Source of the DNA: Xanthostigma xanthostigma
Lineage: Eukaryota; Arthropoda; Insecta; Raphidioptera; Raphidiidae
NCBI GenBank assembly: GCA_963575645.1
Contig: OY754473.1
Span: 620,001 to 684,000 of the forward strand
Direction: 5' to 3'
DNA: 64,000 bases
Within the stretch, counting starts at the first letter, position 1. Every line of letters begins with the position of its first letter. A model generated the notes under the pieces. It saw only the letters and a list, made by a program, of their open reading frames with translations. It was not told the origin of the DNA and made no database searches. Positions 9,079-18,117 of the stretch are shown one piece after another. A program made the position numbers and the translations under genes.

Positions 9079-9392
9079 TTTTTGTAGATGATTCGCCAAG
9101 TGTCGTAACAATTTATATATTTTTGTGATTTCAGTAAACTTGAACGATCGAAAAGATCCTTATAGTATTCTTATTCTTGTTTAGTAAGCTCTTTTTTGGA
9201 AAAATTTATAAAATGAAATTTTTTAAATGTTTCAATGTCGTCGTCTCTATGCTCGAATGACACTTTTAAATATTTCGGAACTCTATCATCAACGAGATCG
9301 TGTGGAATTGTACAAAATTCGTTATTTATTTTGAAATCTAGCTCGACTTTAAATATTTGCATATAATAAAAAAAATAGTTGCTATGATACAA
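9079..9392 (-). pseudogene. 'A'-like exon, third paralogue
   Basis: The frame carries VELDFKINNEFCTIPHDL, VPKYLKVSFEHRDDD and, after an in-frame stop at 9171, SSLLKSQKYINCYDTW. The order KYxxVSxxx...LxxSQKY matches the 'A' exons at 4446 and 8085. It ends at a donor-like GTAAGTTTTC at 9078 and faces the degraded OB-like copy at 8990-8635 across about 80 bases. The arrangement repeats the A-intron-OB unit a third time. There is no ATG at 9392; the first in-frame ATG is near 9362. Confidence 0.4.
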
Positions 9393-9394
9393 AA

Positions 9395-9769
9395 TTAAAA
9401 AAACATAATTTCATAGGTACTTACAGATACGTCTAAAGGCTGTGTATACAATATAAAACTGTCTACAGCATCAACCACATATAAAAGAGCAGTTCTTTTT
9501 ACAGTTACACTTGTACACATTGCCAAGAAAAAATCACAAAAGATAACAAAAATAATGGGTATAGTGTTCGGTGTAATTTTTAGTACAGCTTTAGAATGAT
9601 CTTCGAGCGTTGATCCGAATACTTCTAAGAATAGTTTGCGAAGCCGCTTCTGTCGCCTTTTCTCCCTCTTTTGGATAGTTGTTAGTTTGGCAGCTTTGGG
9701 TATAGTCTTCGGTGTAGTTTTTTGTACAGCTTTAGATACAGTTTTCGGCGTTGTTTTTGAAGTTTGCAT
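9395..9769 (-). CDS. Basic TPK-repeat protein
   Basis: A 124-residue ORF with an ATG start. The first 45 residues are a low-complexity basic segment with repeated TTPKT(V/I)(S/P)KA units followed by QKREKRRQKRLRKL, a plausible nuclear localisation and DNA-binding stretch. A hydrophobic segment (IIFVIFCDFFLAMCTSV) follows around residues 73-89. A strong donor (TCTGTAAGTACC, at 9424) lies inside the ORF near its end, so the real C-terminus may come from a further exon. It sits between the CHHC gene and the third A-like exon on the same strand. I recognise no family; basic proline/threonine-rich proteins occur as DNA-condensing proteins in viruses, which is analogy only. Confidence 0.4.
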   Translation of the reverse strand: MQTSKTTPKTVSKAVQKTTPKTIPKAAKLTTIQKREKRRQKRLRKLFLEVFGSTLEDHSKAVLKITPNTIPIIFVIFCDFFLAMCTSVTVKRTALLYVVDAVDSFILYTQPLDVSVSTYEIMFF

Positions 9770-9990
9770 TTTATTTTGATGAATTTTCTAAAACATAAGA
9801 CAAAAAAATATTAATTTTATATAGTTGTTAATAACTAAGTATGTATTATTTAAACAAAAAAAATCAAACATTTCATATAAGTAGCGTATTTTCCAGCAGT
9901 ACATCTGATTCGTTGGAATGGCAATATATTATACAGCTATATTATATGTAAGTATGTATGTGTGTGTAGTTAAAAAAATATTGTCTGAAG

Positions 9991-10410
9991 TTAAATTATT
10001 TGGCTAAATTTCAATCGTTCATCATGTCTAAATTGTTTTAGTTCTTTTTTAGTGTAGTATTGCTTTTCGTCTGGCAATTTTCTAAGGGTTTTTCGGTTCG
10101 TAAAGTCTGGTTGTGTTAGGTGTGATGAATTGAAATAAGGTTCGGCATCCCAATTTTCATCACATTTTATGTGTAAAAGGTGGTCGGGTGTCTTTGGAGT
10201 TTCCCTTACGTCTTTATAATCAGTGCAATTTTGTTCATGGTAATCCAAATCTCTTGGGTGAACGATATGATTATAATTAAATTTGCATACCACCCAAGGA
10301 GTATTTGGATTTTGTTTCTTACATTTAACATAGTGTATTGCCATCCTACTGCTTAGAACGACATGTGCCCTATTGAAATAGCAGGTTGAATATTGTGTTT
10401 GATTTTGCAT
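9991..10410 (-). CDS. Double CHHC zinc-finger protein, GTSF1/Asterix-like
   Basis: A 139-residue intact ORF. It holds two tandem fingers with exact C-x5-H-x9-H-x3-C spacing: CYFNRAH...H...C at about residues 10-30 and CKFNYNH...H...C at about 43-62. This spacing defines the U11-48K-type CHHC finger. A tandem pair in a small protein is the hallmark of gametocyte-specific factor 1 (GTSF1; Asterix in Drosophila), an RNA-binding PIWI partner required for piRNA-guided silencing. The C-terminal half is acidic to mixed, with aromatic residues such as ENWDAEPYF, reminiscent of the acidic aromatic tail of GTSF1. The ATG follows an acceptor (GTGTTTTTCAG); with a donor at 10515 this gives a 105-base intron in the 5' leader. 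It lies downstream of polymerase copy 1. The family call is firm; the role in this element is inference. Confidence 0.75.
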   Translation of the reverse strand: MQNQTQYSTCYFNRAHVVLSSRMAIHYVKCKKQNPNTPWVVCKFNYNHIVHPRDLDYHEQNCTDYKDVRETPKTPDHLLHIKCDENWDAEPYFNSSHLTQPDFTNRKTLRKLPDEKQYYTKKELKQFRHDERLKFSQII

Positions 10411-10589
10411 CTGAAAAACACAGTTGTAAAAATAAAAAAAAATCTCTTCTAATCAACCGCTAGTTGACAATTGAAAGTTATAAATAACAAATAAACAGTT
10501 AAAATATATACTCACATTTATTTTATAATAAACTCACTCAAAAACTTTTTGTATTACACTGATCAAATACTATTCACACTTCAGTAATT

Positions 10590-10634
10590 CAGAAGGGTTA
10601 ACGAATTTACAAAATTTCAGACTCTATTTATATA
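10590..10634 (-). promoter_or_regulatory. TATA promoter of the CHHC gene at 9991-10410
   Basis: The minus strand reads ATATATAAATAGAGTCTGAA at about 10617-10632, upstream of the leader exon that ends at the 10515 donor. A very similar TATATAAAGAGTCTGAA precedes the CHHC gene at 31237, so the core promoter is conserved between copies. Confidence 0.45.
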
Positions 10635-10671
10635 TTTTAAAACAGAAAGGCGTTGTATTCCAAATCAACTC

Positions 10672-13095
10672 TTATTGAATATACGCATAAGAAGTTATTG
10701 GAAACAATAAATATGGAAAGTTTGCTTTTGCTGGTACTAACAAAAGAAGCTTTATGTACATAATATGGATAGAGTATATCAAAAAGGAGTTGTGTATATA
10801 TAAAATGGACGGCAGTTCCGTTTCGTTAAAGACGTCGAGCGAAGTGACATATTCGTATGGAAAAATTCCTTTGCCTGTGACCAGTTGAAATTGTTCCGTG
10901 TTTGGATATTGTTTTCTGAGCTCGACAAAGTCTACTTCCCGCATCGTTTTTGCCAATTTGCTCAAACTGCATGAAAAAAAACGAAACGAGTCCAGAAATC
11001 TTAATTCAACACGCTTTTTTTTATTTTTGAAATGATTTTCATCGTCCACGTTCGTGTAGTCGTCATCATCATCATCAGACAAAGGAAATTTTGCACTAAA
11101 CGAAATATATTTTTCTTTATTGATAGGTATAACCGAAATGTCATCGCATACCGAAGCCAACTGTTTAATAAAAAGATGACTGTCAAAATTACTTAAATTG
11201 TGGAAGAAAACCGGAATAAATTTTGGTGTTTGATAATTCAAATTGCAAATACTGTGCGCATATCCGCGAGGTTATCCAGTCAGATGACAGTGATCCAAAA
11301 CAATAGAATCACTCTCTTCGACTGAAAAATTCCTCTCGCAGATATGACAAGTGTCTTTGCGCAAATTTTCAATCTCTTCGCTTCTGAGTTCACGTAAGGG
11401 AACTATCTGATTTAAAATTTTATATATATTTTTAGCGTCCTGCACAAGACTTTGTATAAAATTTATTGTGCAGTCGTGAACGTTAAAGATTTCCAATTTA
11501 GACAGCGATTCATTATAATCGTACTTTATATAGTAGGAAAAACTATGCGGTACGTGCTGCTTCAACAGCACCGTAAACGAGCGGGTAAAGTCGGGCATTA
11601 CCGTGTGAATTGGCTTTAGGACCGTTTCCGAGTCGGCGTAAATCACGAAAGGCAGTAATTCTTTCCTTTTATAATTTTTAAAATTTATTATGTTGCCCGG
11701 ACTTTCGCGTCCTAAACGATTTTTTTTTTTCAACTCTTCCGTAGGCAACTTTACCCTTACTTTCCGCAGTCGAATTCACGGTGTCGTTCAAGCAAACTTT
11801 CACTATCGAAATATACCAAGCAGCAATCACAAATGAATTTCTTATGACCGTCCTTATTCAACTGCAAAGACACTAATTTTGATAAATCCTTAATCCATAC
11901 ATAGTGGTTGTTGCTTGACACGTCATCGCTTAAATATAGCAAATTTACATGGTTAGTTTTTTTCTCTTGAGTACTGTACAGAGGACCTACTATATTACAA
12001 CGCTCGTCGAGGCTGAAAACGTTCACGCTAACAAAATTGTTTAATTTTTCAAACTTTTTAATATTTTTCAGCGTCATAGGGAACTCTAATCCCTCTAAAT
12101 TCAAAACTGTACTGTAGTGCGGATAAGATGTAATGCGATCACTGTGATGAAGTGCTGGAAACAGTGCGCTGACGATGGCCCAAGCAAAACACGCGTGATC
12201 AGTAACGTTTTGCACATTCACGCAAGATTTCTTTTCTTTGATTTTTTTCGGTAAGTCAATACAGGAAGAAGCGCGCAGAGGATTATATTTCATTATATTA
12301 AGTTCCATGTAGGCGATCTTTTGCAAGGACCAACCCGAATCGCGCTCCTGAAACTCCTCTGATTTTTTTTTTTATTTTGTTTTTGAAGTCATTAAGGCGG
12401 CATCAATGTCTGTGCCGGCGTTAAAGATGACGTTTCTTGTATTAAAGGATTTGAGTTCGGTCACGATCTCGTCTTTTTTCAAAATGAAATAATTAGCAAA
12501 AAGTTCGAAATTTCCTTTAACAGTAATGTGTTTTTCTAGATTTAAATTTAGCAAGTCAACGATTGCGGCCCGATTGCTTTCGAAAAACTCTTCGATATTC
12601 AAATGGCTGAAATTTTGATTATTAATTTTGTACGATACTATTTTTTTTGAAAGCAAATTTTGACACTTCTATATTGTCGTAAAGACGCACGTAAATATTT
12701 TCTTTATGGCCATTGCTCCTTTGATGCGCGCCGTACGAATCAGCCAACACTTCAACAACGCAAACTTCGCACAATATTGTGCTTGTGTTTTTTTTTTTTT
12801 TTGATGAAGTTGACGCTTCATTAGCGGCATCATCACCACCACCACCAGTTTGTGGTTGTCGCTTCATTGCGTCAAGAACAACAACGACTGAAGCGTCGGC
12901 TGGTTTTTCAGGCACTTTTATAATGTTGTGAGAGCGAGCCAAATGCGTTTCTAATTCGTCCGTTTGTAAAATTTGCAATCCGCACACAAGGCATTCGTGG
13001 AAGCTGTCTTTAAAAATGTCAGCGTGGACGATTTCATGTCTTTTTCTATTGTCGCGTCTAGTAAATCTTTTATCACACACTGTACACTTAAACAT
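10672..13095 (-). pseudogene. C2H2-EndoVII-PolB N-terminal half, copy 1
   Basis: This is the best preserved N-terminal half. It starts at the ATG at 13095 with a canonical C2H2 finger (CTVCDKRFTRRDNRKRH), then a second finger (CLVCGLQILQTDELETH), an LCEVC unit, KYNPLRASSCIDLP, ACFAWAIVSALFP, HYVWIKDLSKLV and a CDCC knuckle. Exonuclease motif I (VIYADSETVL) follows, then the endonuclease VII-like domain (CHICERNF, LDHCHLTG), exonuclease II (FFHNLSNFDSHLF), LRFLDSFRF and FPYEYV. Single-base indels in T runs near 12640 and 12365, another near 11755, and a TAA right after HLTG at 11272 split it into five ORFs. Polymerase homology stops near 10800 (ETELPS); the last 40 codons are foreign. Exonuclease III and the polymerase palm motifs are missing. 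OB-like genes lie upstream and CHHC downstream. Confidence 0.82.
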
Positions 13096-13281
13096 TTTTT
13101 AAATTATATTTAAAATAAAAAAAATATGCACTACTTCATTGTTTTAATTATTATTGAAAAAAAATGTATATTCATCCGCAGAATTTGGAATCTGTATATA
13201 CTGTTATCACGGTTTTTTTTTAATACAATTTGTAAATTGTCTGAACGCGTGAAACATTGCGGTTCACGACCTTATAACTTT

Positions 13282-13710
13282 TTATTCTTCTTCTTCGTCA
13301 AGTTTCACTTGACAGTCGTTTTTGTCGTCAGTAATAGTAGAAACAGTAGCAATAGCATTGACGTCCTCATCACTATGTTTTGTTTGATTTGACTTTTTTT
13401 TCTTCTTCACGTCAATGAATTGTAGTATGACAGTATTATACTGCCCACGTTTCTCCATGCCCTTATAAATAAGAGCAATGTTCTTTCTTTCAAGTAAAAA
13501 TTTTTTATTTTCTTCGGGCATTTTGTTGAATCTTTCGGGTAAAAATACGATTCCGTTTTTTAGTTCACCAACCAGCTTTTTTCCAAATGTAGTCTTCATA
13601 TGTTTTACGCTTAAAATATGGTATGGAACGCATTTATTCAACGTTTCCAATTTCACGAACGCCTTAAATGATTTAGATGTTCCCGCTCCTATTTGGTTAA
13701 GGCTCTCCAT
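13282..13710 (-). CDS. OB-fold-like small protein, full length
   Basis: An intact 142-residue ORF, MESLNQIGAGTSKSF at the start. The core contains VPYHILSVKHMKTTFGKK, GIVFLPERFNKMP, NIALIYKGMEKRGQY and VILQFIDVKKKKK, followed by an acidic tail with DDKND and ending EEEE. It is the downstream member of a 416-bp tandem duplication and keeps the full tail that its neighbour lost. It lies 186 bases upstream of polymerase copy 1. A donor-like GTATACAC near 13733 follows the leader, as in the neighbour, but the TATA box of the upstream copy is missing here because the duplication boundary falls just inside it. Confidence 0.7.
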   Translation of the reverse strand: MESLNQIGAGTSKSFKAFVKLETLNKCVPYHILSVKHMKTTFGKKLVGELKNGIVFLPERFNKMPEENKKFLLERKNIALIYKGMEKRGQYNTVILQFIDVKKKKKSNQTKHSDEDVNAIATVSTITDDKNDCQVKLDEEEE

Positions 13711-14199
13711 TTTGTTTTATGTGTGTGTGTATACCTCAGTTGTCAATGAACTGAAACAAAGAGCTATCGTTACAAATCTATTTCATCACTACGATTTGTT
13801 TGATTTGTCTTTTTTTTCTTCTTCACGTCAATGAATTGTAGTATGGCAGTGTTATACTGCCCACGTTTCTCCATGCCCTTATAAATAAGTGCAATGTTCT
13901 TTCTTTCAAGTAAAAATTTTTTATTTTCTTCGGGCAATTTGTTGAATCTATCGGGTAAAAATACGATTCCGTTTTTTAGTTCAACAACCAGCTTTTTTCC
14001 AAATGTAGTCTTCGTATGTTTTACGCTTAAAATATGGTATGGAACGCATTTATTCAACGTTCCCAATTTCACGAACGCCTTAAATGATTTAGATGTTCCC
14101 GCTCCTATTTGGTTAAGGCTCTCCATTTTGTTTTATGTGTGTGTATACCTCAGTTGTCAATGAACTGAAACAAAGAGCTATCGTTACAAATCTATTTAT
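13370..14199. repeat. 416-bp direct tandem duplication of the OB-like gene
   Basis: Two near-identical units are offset by 416 bases (ATGs at 14126 and 13710). The units run from the lysine-rich end of the ORF through the leader (shared AACTGAAACAAAGAGC) to the AAATCTATTT that precedes the TATA box. Low divergence suggests a recent unequal exchange or replication slippage. Confidence 0.8.
13770..14126 (-). CDS. OB-fold-like small protein, C-terminally truncated duplicate
   Basis: A 118-residue ORF almost identical to the 13282-13710 protein over the first 110 residues (for example GIVFLPDRFNKLP and NIALIYKGMEKRGQY). It ends soon after the lysine run because the duplication junction replaces the acidic tail with a short NRSDEIDL end. 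Few differences separate the two copies, so the duplication is young. This copy sits behind the intact TATA box at 14192-14201 and could be the better-expressed one. Confidence 0.65.
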   Translation of the reverse strand: MESLNQIGAGTSKSFKAFVKLGTLNKCVPYHILSVKHTKTTFGKKLVVELKNGIVFLPDRFNKLPEENKKFLLERKNIALIYKGMEKRGQYNTAILQFIDVKKKKKTNQTNRSDEIDL

Positions 14200-14203
14200 A
14201 CTA
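14160..14203 (-). promoter_or_regulatory. TATA-initiator promoter of the OB-like pair
   Basis: The minus strand has AGTATAAATAG at about 14191-14201 and, some 25-30 bases downstream, a TTTCAGTTC initiator matching the arthropod TCAGT consensus. A donor-like GAGGTATAC follows near 14150. The duplicate leader at 13735-13787 keeps the initiator but not the TATA box. Confidence 0.5.
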
Positions 14204-14690
14204 AATCAAACACAACTGAGATGTTACTACCTACCCTATTATTGCAGTCGTAGCATATCTCTGTATTTAAGCGGTTGATTTTATCTGAATGTTTCTGACT
14301 ATATTGAAAATCTTCCAGAACATTAAAATAACGTAGTCGTTCTTCAGTGTTTGCTGCTGACTGGTTGGAACCTTTGATCGTAAGATTAATAAACTGATAC
14401 ATGCGATTTGCAAGAAGAGAACTATTTGTAGGTTCATCGGTATCAAAGGAAAAGGTTTTATTATTGAGGATTTTATCGATAGTCATAAGATGTTCTAGGA
14501 TGTTTAAACCATAATAATGTACATACGTAAAATGTTGAACTATTTTTGTAGTTCCTAAATTAAATGGCAGAATTCCAGGATTTTCATCTAAGTTAGTAAT
14601 TGTTATTTTATCTGTGGCCAGAAGGACCTGGTAGTGGATCGTCAACAGCGATACGATTCTGTAATAAAAGTGGTTTCTAGCAGGAATTTT
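14196..14690 (-). pseudogene. Errantivirus-type Env, N-terminal part
   Basis: About 160 codons downstream of a gypsy integrase on the same strand. An acceptor-like TTTATTACAG near 14655 is followed by a hydrophobic, signal-peptide-like segment (IVSLLTIHYQVLLA) and then a soluble region with GILPFNLGTTKIV and TYVHYYGLNILEHL. This resembles the start of insect Ty3/gypsy errantivirus envelope proteins, which are homologous to baculovirus F. N-glycosylation sequons (NLT, NQS, NKT) are present. The reading stops at 14196, where the duplicated OB-like promoter region begins; furin site, fusion peptide and membrane anchor are absent. Env entry is normally by spliced mRNA, so the lack of an ATG is expected. 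The copy is broken by truncation. Confidence 0.5.
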
Positions 14691-14748
14691 CAAATAAATA
14701 GGTGCGTCTGAAGAAAATTCAGGTGGTACTTTGCGGGATTCATTTTGC

Positions 14749-15714
14749 TTAGCAATATATCTTTCCTTTTTTTTTAACCATTTCCTGTTTTATTTTAGGA
14801 TATAAAGATTTTAGTTTACTTTTCATTTCATTAATAAAGAAGGCAGTTTCAATGTCCGTATTATCTAAAACATTATCTTGGAACGGATGTATCAAAGATA
14901 ACGGAGTGTGTTTTGTGGAGGAGTGAATACTGTTATTGTATCCAAGCACGGCTAGTTTAGTTCTGTGAATTAGATTACGATTATCTTTTTCGCATAGAAT
15001 TCTATGTTCTAACAAAGTACTATGATATCTCTCTACGGGTCCATTTGATTCATGATGACACGTTGTTAAATTAGGTTGAATTTTATAAAGTGCCAAAAAT
15101 TCAGAAAAAGTTGTGTTACTAAATTCTAAAGCATTATCGAATTTTAGTATTTTTGGGGTTCCGTGATGCGAAAAGAAATCTAGTAAAGCATCACATACAA
15201 AAATTGTTGTATTATTAGGCAAAGGATAGGCAGAGCCGAATTTTGAAAAATCGTCTAGTATTGTCAGAAATTTTTGTGACGCTACTTGAAAAGTATCTAT
15301 GTGAATTATTTCAAAGGGTTGGCCAGGCGTAGGAGTAATATTCAATGGAGGTCTAATGGGATTTCTATCGTACTTTAGTCGCGAGCAGATTTGACAATTA
15401 TTAATTATTTTTTGTATCGTAGTTTTTGCATTAGGCCAGTAATATAATGAAGTTATTTTGAGAAAAGTTTCTTCAATGCCTCGGTGATTTGTTTTTCCGA
15501 GATGATATTCTTTAACAATATTTTCTTGTTCGTCTTTGTCTTCGACAACCAGAAGGGATTTCTTTGAAATTTTAAGTTTAAAAGTATTGGGTTCAAAAAA
15601 TAACTGGAGTATACTAACACAACGCTCGATTAGAGTTTCGTCTTCAAAAATTAAACAGTAAGATTTTTTCGGGGTCAAATAATTTTTAAACATTTTTACA
15701 ATTTCGCTTTCCAA
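14749..15714 (-). pseudogene. Ty3/gypsy integrase (Pol C-terminal part)
   Basis: A 321-codon open frame covering an almost complete integrase. It has the N-terminal HHCC zinc domain (H and H in HLGKTNHRG, then CQIC), followed by the DDE core: IHIDTF (first Asp), KFDNALEF (second Asp) and ESNGPVERYHSTL (Glu). The C-terminal end overlaps the start region of the Env remnant, as in errantiviruses. Reverse transcriptase, RNase H and protease are missing upstream, and there is no ATG, so the element is 5' truncated near 15715. The catalytic residues remain, so decay is mainly by truncation. Confidence 0.8.
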
Positions 15715-16382
15715 AAGTTCTTATGATAGAGAGGACAGGCACGTCGGGTTCCGCATCAAGAATCATTACCACGTGGGTCATACATTAAGTGTTTATTAGC
15801 TAATAATAATAAAAACAAAATAATTGGCTAAATAGAATTGTACACGAAATTATTCAAGAAAAGAAAAGATCTACAAGTGTTGAAACAATTCACGCAGGGT
15901 GAACGAGACCCCCTGCCACAGTTCATACATGATAACATCAGTCTATTTCAATCTCAGTATACAAAATTGAATCAAACAAAAGAGAAGGAATTAAATAAAT
16001 TGCGAACGACTTACATATTAGTAATTGTGTAGAATTCTCGCCTTGGTATGCCAACTGTTCATCAACTTCTTTTAACGGCGACTATTGTTGAAAATCACCA
16101 AACTCCACAAGAGTGCAGTTGCGACGTCGGACCACCCCGAGTGTCCAAAGGAAAATATGCCGCCAGAAAGAGCGTCGCCAGCCAAAAGAGACCGATTTAC
16201 TGGCTGTAAGGATTTTTATAACCTCCCGAAATCCTTGGTGGGGGCAAATACTTTGACAATATTTGCCAGTTTATGACGAATTCTTTTACGTTAGTTTTAT
16301 GACGCGCGTGGGCGTCCAGTTGGCATGCCAGGTCCGTATTCAGTGATAATTTAACAAAACCTAGCGCATATCGCAGCGCTGT
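15715..16382. other. No assignable gene
   Basis: Short plus-strand open stretches occur at 15838-16032 and 16085-16276. They have mixed, charged compositions and no motif I recognise. They may be fragments of the neighbouring retroelement or of the pogo-like remnant. Confidence 0.3.
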
Positions 16383-16601
16383 TTACAGATTGTATCGCGC
16401 TCCTTCCGGCCCATTTACCGGCCACGTCGACCACAGTTTTTCGGACATGTAATTAACATATAAAGGCGCTAATTTACCATCCGCGTTGCCGCAGAACATT
16501 ATAGAAGTGCAGGATTTGGACGAATTTTTAATCATTTCTGGGTATTTGGCTCCTCGACGTGTGATATGCTTCTGGGCACCGGGGTGCATTTTCAGTAACA
16601 C
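16383..16601 (-). pseudogene. pogo/Tigger (DDE_1) transposase fragment
   Basis: About 70 codons without an ATG. The block RRGAKYPEMIKNSSKSCTSIMF, CGNADGKLAPLYVNY and LWSTWPVNGPEGARYN matches the central catalytic region of insect pogo-like DDE_1 transposases, between the first and second catalytic Asp. Both flanks lack further homology. It ends exactly at the TATCGCGC-rich sequence near 16383. Confidence 0.55.
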
Positions 16602-16642
16602 CAGACGCGCTATGTTTTCGAATAGCGTTCGGCGACGACAGT

Positions 16643-16678
16643 AACAGCAGACGATCTAGGTCTAGAACGTCTGCTGTT
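16643..16678. repeat. Inverted repeat AACAGCAGACG / CGTCTGCTGTT
   Basis: A perfect 11-bp inverted repeat with a 14-base spacer. The CGTCTGC core recurs near 17483 and in the palindromes at 32729-32952, suggesting subterminal repeats of one transposon family. Confidence 0.4.
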
Positions 16679-17159
16679 TCTCACCTTAAGTTAACTTTCA
16701 AGTAAATGAGACTGATTTTAAAAAATAACAGAATAATATTATTTAGTTTGTTACTTACAAGGATATATTGATAAAATGATATGGCTTTTGCACCTGTGTG
16801 CATAATATTATGTACACCAATTTTTGTACTAAAAAAGTACTTATATTGTGTATATAAAAGTGCAAAAATACAACAGCAATACTACGACAAAAAAGTTTTT
16901 TCAATACCACATCGAAAGACAAAATAAAAAAACTTTTTATTTGTTTTAGCTTAGCAAATAATGACTTTGTTTTCGTTATTAATTTATATATAAAACACAT
17001 TTAAAAATAAAAAAATAAAAATACATAACCTAATGTATAACTAATATTATGTTTTATTGATTTATAAATTATTAAAAAATAACCTTAGAAAAATAACAAA
17101 TCAACGTAAAAAAGGATCATTTTTTAAACTTATTTTCACCTGAGCCTATATTCATATTG

Positions 17160-17420
17160 ACACATTCTTGTAGAGAATGGGGTGCTTTAGCCTTTTTTTT
17201 AGCTTTTCACTTTTCTACCAGCTGAAGAATGTTTTTTGCCACCCATTTCCGATTTTCTTCTAGCTGCACTTGTTGGCTGCACACTTATCATTTTTCCTTT
17301 TCTTATACCCAGCCGTTTATGCTTTGGAGTTGTTCCGATTTTAAATTAGATCTTACAACACATTTATCGTCAAATTTCTTATAATTATAATTATCTGGTA
17401 AGCAATCCATTTTTATACAT
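17160..17420 (-). pseudogene. Possible SWIM-type transposase C-terminus
   Basis: The minus-strand frames give QPTSAARRKSEMGGKKH...AGRKVK and, after frame breaks, HSLQECVNMN. This pattern resembles the C-terminal tail of insect SWIM-zinc-finger transposase-like proteins. The coding is broken by stops and frameshifts, and no zinc finger is visible. The similarity is from memory and weak. Confidence 0.25.
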
Positions 17421-18117
17421 CAGCCAACACGTTTCAACTGATAATTAAATACGACGACCGATTACTCAGGCAGTCGTAGTACGTCTGCTGTGTTAGTCAA
17501 ACAACCGCGTAGTCTGTCGCCCATTACTGAAAAGCCGAAGCACCGCCGATGATCTAGCGTGTCTGCTTTACTGAAAATGCCACCGGGGTCATCCTGGATA
17601 TTCATTTCATCATAATTTCAAATATTTTGTTATGGAACGCCATCAATTTCTTTGGAAAAATTTTCAAAAAACATGTTTACAACTTCCTCGTCGGTGCTGG
17701 CCCATGCATAGGTAATATTTTTGGAAGTCCGCTTCTTTGTGGCGCTTAACCCTTTATAGGACAAAACTTTTTTTCATCTTTTTTGGCATTTTTTTTTTGT
17801 TAATCTAACAAATACGATCTAAATAAGCCTAAAAAATGTTTTAAAAAAATCCGTTCCCCCAATTTTGATATTTGGGGTGGTTGCTATATTTGCCACAAAC
17901 CGTTTAGGACCGCCAACATTTCTATTAGTTTAGTGGCAAATATAGAAGCCACTTTTAAATTTTATTTTAAAGAAAGAACAAACACATGTTATGGCAAATC
18001 TATTTATTTGGATTAAAAAAGAATACATTTTTCTCAGTAAAAACCATTATTTCAAAACTAAAATGTAAAATCAATAAGATTAATAATTATAATTAATTGA
18101 TGTGTTTATTTTTTATG

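Noticed and set aside
2996-14201. Complete Maverick/Polinton
   Set aside because: I found no packaging ATPase, adenovirus-type protease, capsid genes or long terminal inverted repeats in the array, so only a PolB-bearing element can be claimed.
14749-15714. Integrase near the PolB array taken as a Maverick/Polinton integrase
   Set aside because: It runs directly into an errantivirus-type Env on the same strand and has the Ty3/gypsy layout. It belongs to a separate retroelement abutting the array.
16755-17000. Minus-strand ORF of 81 codons
   Set aside because: Composition is that of random AT-rich DNA with many F, I, K and L and no motif.
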